A DNA stretch of 64,000 nucleotides from Mytilus trossulus. Lineage: Eukaryota > Mollusca > Bivalvia > Mytilida > Mytilidae. Under the pieces are notes generated by a model. The model did no database searches. It was not told the DNA's origin and saw only the letters and a program-made list of their open reading frames with translations. Shown one piece after another: positions 58,945 to 64,000 of this stretch. A program made the translations under genes and the position numbers. The DNA lies in NCBI RefSeq assembly GCF_036588685.1, contig NC_086386.1, positions 5,798,117-5,862,116 of the forward strand, in the 5' to 3' direction. The stretch's first letter is position 1. The number at the start of each line of letters is the position of its first letter.

Positions 58945-61608
58945 CTGTACTGATATGGATCTCTGGATTGTATTGAACTTGGTAGATTGAGGTACCGACT
59001 TTGGCAGTACTGGTGGAGTGTAAGACGGAGGAGGAGGTCGAGTATACGTCATAGGAAGAGGTAATATATAGGTAGGTGGGTAATACACAGGGGAGACCAC
59101 TTGTATAAAACCAGCTTCTTCACCTTCGTTGGTCTTCTGAGATTGTGATTCCTGGCTCTCGTGAAGTTTGGTACGGTTTTTAATGTCTTGTCTTCGAAGA
59201 AGAAAAATCATAAAAATAATAAACAGTGCTAAGAATACCGTGATGCTTGAAATAGCAATGGCGACTACGAAGTTTTTCTCTAGACCATCAGTTAAAGCTG
59301 ATACTTGATGTGTTATATTTATTGTCATATTTTGGCGCGCTTTGAAAGGTATTTCTCCATGGTCTTGTACAACTACTTCAAACGTCATACTTCTGATGTC
59401 CGCCTCTGATAAATCTTTAACGAGGAATAGTTCGCCATTGTAGCTATTGAGCAAGAGATAATCACTTATGTTTTCATTGTTCAAGTAAAATGATAGTCGT
59501 GAATTCATTCCCGAATCGTTATCATACGCTCGGAATGTCCCCACCACAGAGTTGGACGGAGTCTTGTACGGTATGATAATTGTATTGTTATCTTTATTAG
59601 GAAATACAAAAACAGGACTATTATCGTTTTCGTCCTTTACTTTTATTAATACTTCGACAGATGTATTTAGAGAAGAATTTCCTTGATCGGAGGCAACGAT
59701 CTGGAAATTGTAACTTTCATTTTTTTCTCTGTCGAGTTCAATTGTTACTAAAACACTCCCATTCTGCATAACAATGAACGGGACTTCGTTTCCCTTTGTT
59801 GTGGAAATACTATATGAAATTTCTCCGTTTTCCTTGTCGTCCACATCAAAAGCATCTACTTGTCCAATAATTATATTTCGAACTGAATTTTCTAATATAG
59901 GAAAAGAATAAAGAGCTTTACGAAATTCTGGTGCATTATCATTAACATCATCAATTAAAATGGAGACACTTCCTGTTCCGGTCAAAGATGGATTACCATG
60001 ATCGGAAGCAAATACTTGGAAGATGTACTGGTTCTGTTTTTCTCTATCAAGCATCTGATTCGCAAATATTTCCCCCGTTTCGTTATCAATAGAGAACTTA
60101 CTAATAGCACCATCTTGCAATATGTATTCAATTTTGGCGTTCTGGTCTAAATCTAGGTCAGCAGCAGAAACTTGAAGAAGGCTGACACCGATCTTGTTAT
60201 TTTCTAACAAATGTGTCCTATACGTTACCGGGGTAAATTGAGGTTCATTATCATTTTCGTCCAATACAACAACAATAAATGTTTTATTTGTTTTCTTTGG
60301 TGGGTTTCCTGTGTCTTCGCAAACAACAGTTACATTGTAACGAGGTTCTGTTTCTCTATCAAGGGAGGCAAACACCACAATCTTGTACTCATTCGTGTCA
60401 AACTTTTGTAATCTGAACATACTCTCCGTCAGCATGCATGTTACGAGGCCATTGTCCCCAGTATCTGGGTCCGATACAGCCAGGTGAGCAACAGTAGCAC
60501 CCTGACTTGCTTGTTCTGATATTTCAGCATGTGGTTTGTTCGATAAAAGGTTAATATTGATATCAGGGAAGTTGTTATGATGATCGAATACTCTGACAAA
60601 CACCAAAGATTGAGCAATCAAAGGCTGTTTTGCACTATCGCTTGCTTCAACAATTATTCTGTAATATTCCCTTGAACGCGTGATTAGCGATTCTTTCAGG
60701 TAAACTTCACCGGAAGTATCATTTATAGAAAACGTTGATATGATCTCGTCTGTCTGTAAGGAGCTTAACCTGTACCTCACTAATCCGTTCAGTCCTTCAT
60801 CTAAATCTGTAGCAAACACACGCGTTATAACCATGTTTACCAGACTGTCATCGTAGATCGTTTTATTGTACGAATCTTGTGTAAACTTTGGGTAATTATC
60901 GTTTATGTCGGTTACCGTTATACTGAACATGGCAGTTCCAATATTTGGTGTAGGCTCACCTCCGTCGTATGCTAACACTTGAAACTGATAAGAGGCTACT
61001 TGTTCCCGATCTAGTTTTCCTATAATTACTAGTTTTAACATGGATCTACCATCCGCAAAGGTGTCCATTACTGCTTGAAAGGGTACGTCGTCCAATATTC
61101 CATATTTTACAACACCAAACATCCCAGAATCTCTATCAGTAGCCCCCTCCAGTGGAAGTGATGTATTAACAGGAGTTCCTTCAACAAGTTCAAAACTAAC
61201 GAATTCTTCCGCAAAAAGTGGTGAATTGTCATTTATATCTTTTAAATTAATGAACACTTTTATACTGAATAAATCGTTTGTGCTTTCAGACTTTGCCACT
61301 ACGGCCAGTTGGAGTGTACATACTACATCAAATGCACATAACATATCTCTGTCTAACGACTGGACTGTCACTAGATCGCTGGTTGTATCATCGAGGCTGA
61401 ACTGTGAAGCTAGAGGATAACCGTTAGACAGCATGGTAAATTTTAAATCAGCGTCTGCAACTTGGAGTTTAGCCGAATCAGCAATATTTCCGATGTAATA
61501 GGAACTTCCCTGCTCTTCTGTTACATTAAAGTAAACAGTTTGTCCTTGAACAGAAAACTGGAAACAAATAAAACACAGAGCAAGTATAAGACAAACCGTT
61601 GCATCCAT
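58945..61608 (-). CDS. Protocadherin gene 2, exon 1 (7 EC repeats, TM)
   Basis: Paralog of gene 1 with the same plan: a cell-surface cadherin-superfamily protein for calcium-dependent recognition. It opens with a signal peptide ('MDATVCLILALCFICFQFSV'). Seven cadherin repeats end at linkers DINDNSP (124), DINDNYP (234), degenerate DHHNNFP (342), DENDNEP (450), DVNDNAP (554), DENDNSP (659) and the juxtamembrane region. Repeat 1 has the protocadherin CX5C pair (C91, C97). The transmembrane helix is ~780-804, followed by 'LLRRQDIK'. The tail (about 805-888) is unlike gene 1: Gln/Ser/Glu-rich, then Pro/Tyr-rich with two PPxY motifs, PPTY (844-847) and PPSY (860-863). PPxY is the recognised ligand of WW domains, for example in NEDD4-family ubiquitin ligases. 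The exon ends at a consensus donor CAG/GTAAAT in phase 0 after 888 codons. Read-through past this gives 'VNIIIKLLLLL' and a stop, clearly intronic. Confidence 0.95.
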
Positions 61609-61654
61609 GTTGAAATTGAAAACGAATTGGATTTTTTTAAACGACTGTCAGTTT

Positions 61655-61697
61655 AAATAAACTCAATAGTAGTCCTTTAGCAATACATCTGTATTGA
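61655..61697 (-). promoter_or_regulatory. 5' leader words shared with protocadherin gene 1
   Basis: TCAATACAGA (61,697-61,688) and TGAGTTTATTT (61,665-61,655) lie in the same order as ahead of gene 1, but only ~47 bp from the start codon here. They may be the conserved leader or core promoter, though both words are AT-rich. Confidence 0.4.
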
Positions 61698-61960
61698 TTT
61701 ATCTATCACTTGTCAATGGTTTTTAGTATTGATATCGTTGATCATTTCCTGTAATACAATAGCGCATTGATAAAACTGAAACTTCCCGCATTTAATCTGC
61801 TTATGCTCGAAATTATACGCAATTGTGAACAAATCCAGTATTTGACATGTGATGTTTACATTGAGGCAATAAAAGATATTGATATGATGTCCTATCATCG
61901 GAAATGTCTTTCCATGTTTAATATTGTTAAACTTTATTTTCATTACTTCACTATTTTGAA

Positions 61961-61994
61961 TAAACCCCGCCTTTAATCCACACCCTGGCCAATC
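61961..61994 (-). promoter_or_regulatory. Inverted CCAAT plus GC-box, gene 2 promoter
   Basis: On the gene strand GATTGG, then 17 bp, then GGCGGGGTTTA, 353 bp before the ATG. Spacing and both motifs equal those ahead of gene 1, while the 17-bp interior differs, as expected for two constrained sites rather than a recent duplication. Confidence 0.65.
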
Positions 61995-61999
61995 GTAAC

Positions 62000-63790
62000 C
62001 GTACAATAACAGCTTCTATTTATTTTCACAAATTGCTCGTGTAATTATTATACAGTATATAAACATATTTAAAAAGTCGACAACCGTAAATGAACTATCT
62101 TTTTTAAATTACAAATAACACTGCATTTAATATAAAAACTTGTATAAGCACAACCTAATAGATGGGCCTACGCGTGATTTTTAAAAGTAATATAATCGAT
62201 GGGTTTTTATTTGCTTGCCCTTGAAGACGTTTAAAAGATAATTATGTCAACAATGTTGACAATTGTGATCACAAATCTACTAATTTAATAGACAAGGAAC
62301 CTAAAGTGTCACTAAAGACCTTTTTCAGGTGCTTTTCAAGTTTATAAACATGCAAACTAAACGCTTTATGTTAACACCGTTAAAATCTCCATGTTTGTTT
62401 TCACATCACTTTGGACGTACTTGAAGCTAAGCCTTGCTTTTAAAATAAGAGAAATAAAATAGTACGTAAACAGCTCAAAGAAAGGCTGACCCTGGTTTAT
62501 GACCAATTTAATACACTTTTAGGAAAGTACTAATGTCCGTAATTTTTCCTTGGTTCTGCTAGATATCAATAATATAAGTCAAAACATAAAGGTTATTCCA
62601 GAATAATTTTTCGAATTATTTTATTATTAAAGGCGTTAAGAACCTTTGGTGACCCCACAGTTTAAATTATGTATATAAGTAAGAAGTGAGCAATGGTCAT
62701 TACAGACAAACGTTCACCTAATCTGTCCCAGTCAATGGGGAAATTTAGGTCGTCAATCAATGGCCAGGACCACACTGTTTTGAAAATGATTCTTTAAAGC
62801 AATTTGACTCAAAACGGGGAAAGGCATACATTTGGCCTTATCTCCGACAGTATACAAAAATAGACCTTTTAGCCTAATCAGTAACAGTACGCAAAATAGA
62901 GAAAAAACTTTTGCTTAAACAGTAACAGTATATGTATGTAAACAAACAAACTTTTGAACCAATCAGTAACAGTATGCAACACGCAAAGTTTATCAGTAAA
63001 AGTGTGCCAAACAAGACAAACATTCAATTTGGACAGTATGAAAAGCATAAACATACATGCATTATGCCTACTAGAAATAGTAGAACAAACAATAATCGGT
63101 CTTTTTTCGCCACTTACTACATTCAAGACCTATCATTTACACCATTCGTGTTTTTTTTTGTTTTTTTTGGGCGCAAATGAAACTAGGCATTTTGTTAACT
63201 AGTTGAGAAAACGTAACAATGGCGCAAATTATGTGTGGCGCAAGAGGACTCTTATTTGACGCAAACGGACTTTTTTCCACGCTTACCATAAAAACACAAA
63301 CATTGTTTGCCTTTGGTCTATAATCAGTAACTGTACATAGTTTGATCCCCGAGTATTTCATATTTTAGACATGAGAAGACGGTTACCAAACGCAATATGA
63401 AAATTTTACTAGTTTATAGGCTTCTAGAAGCTTGTGTATTAATAAAGAAAAAGAATATACTATTAGGTTTAGATTACAACACAATACCGATTAAAAACTT
63501 ATATACGTCATACCATGAACTTTGTCAATATCAGATAACAAAACCAAACTGTCATATTGAGTTTGTGTCATCTCTATATTAACAATACGTATAGAATTGT
63601 TCAAAATACAATTGAGCAGTATCATTACTATTGACAAACAACTAATTATGAACAACTATGATCTATCTACAATGTACAATAGAATGCAAATATAGTCATA
63701 TAATCAACAGTTTATCAAAGAAGCATACAAAAGACATTAAATATTGCAGCGTTAAAGACTATATGTCATTTAAAAATTAAAACAACACAT
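62000..63790. other. Noncoding DNA upstream of gene 2
   Basis: No gene recognised. The overlapping frames at 62,878-63,202 on both strands fall in the short repeats described next. At 63,170-63,270 the word GGCGCAA recurs (GGGCGCAAATGA, TGGCGCAAATTA, TGGCGCAAGAGG), a loose repeat. Confidence 0.45.
62876..63335 (+). repeat. Loose repeat of ATCAGTAACAGTATGCAA
   Basis: Diverged copies at about 62,877, 62,918, 62,963 and 62,993 (spacing about 30-45 bp), with another near 63,323. They keep 'CAGTAACAGTA' or a close variant. Function unknown. Confidence 0.6.
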
Positions 63791-63794
63791 TCAT

Positions 63795-63890
63795 ATATAG
63801 ATTACATGCGTCCGAAGCGCTTTTCTGGATTTAGCTTCATCAGGAACGCTCAAAGCAAAATATTTGAAAGCCAAAGATTTATTCGATATC
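63795..63890 (+). repeat. Interspersed repeat fragment at window end
   Basis: GCGTCCGAAGCGCTTTTCTG, 'GGATTTAGCTTCATCAGGAA' and 'CGCTCAAAGCAAAATATTTG' match a repeat that I remember from bivalve sequences. The copy may continue beyond the window. Confidence 0.5.
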
Positions 63891-64000
63891 AATAATAAAA
63901 CAAAACACCATACCATACAATTGAAAAAACTGTTTCTTAAAGACAACATACAACCGACAGCAGCATACCATCAACAGCAAAAAGCTAGAAAACAAATTGA

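Overview
The window looks like nuclear DNA of a marine bivalve, most likely a mussel (Mytilidae). It is strongly AT-rich and has no bacterial-style gene density. It carries several interspersed repeat families that I recognise from mussel sequences, a degenerate Tc1/mariner element, a tRNA-derived SINE and many minisatellites. The only convincing genes are two invertebrate protocadherins. The organism assignment rests on remembered repeat consensuses and on gene type, not on a search.

Layout. Bases 1-30,000 are gene-free as far as I can tell. They hold AT-rich DNA, repeat copies (families A, C and others), a 1.29-kb Tc1/mariner relic (4161-5454), an ~0.8-kb non-autonomous element (about 6790-7585), and tandem arrays at 7.8-8.3, 12.45-17.3 (23-bp unit, ~4.9 kb), 18.2, 18.7-19.5, 22.8-23.6 and 25.9-26.2 kb. 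Bases 30,125-35,842 hold protocadherin gene 1 on the minus strand: promoter-like element, one long exon, a 2.0-kb intron, and a short exon with the stop codon. Bases 36,000-56,000 are a repeat-filled spacer. It includes a 2.84-kb giant foldback element with an apparent 5-bp target duplication (42,626-45,464), a 140-bp hairpin element and a 1.2-kb array of 37-bp units. Bases 56,444-61,994 hold protocadherin gene 2, in the same orientation and with the same architecture. The remainder to 64,000 is noncoding.

The protocadherins. Each long exon encodes a signal peptide, seven cadherin repeats with the protocadherin-type CX5C pair in the first repeat, one transmembrane helix and part of the cytoplasmic tail (889 and 888 codons). 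Each ends at a phase-0 splice donor, and a phase-0 exon of ~62-64 codons follows. Both genes share an upstream element GATTGG-N17-GGCGGGGYTTA with identical spacing. They read as tandem paralogs encoding cell-surface recognition molecules. Their cytoplasmic tails have diverged: only gene 2 carries two PPxY motifs.

Most of the remaining open reading frames are chance frames in AT-rich DNA or by-products of tandem repeats whose unit, or a multiple of it, is divisible by three; they are not annotated as genes.
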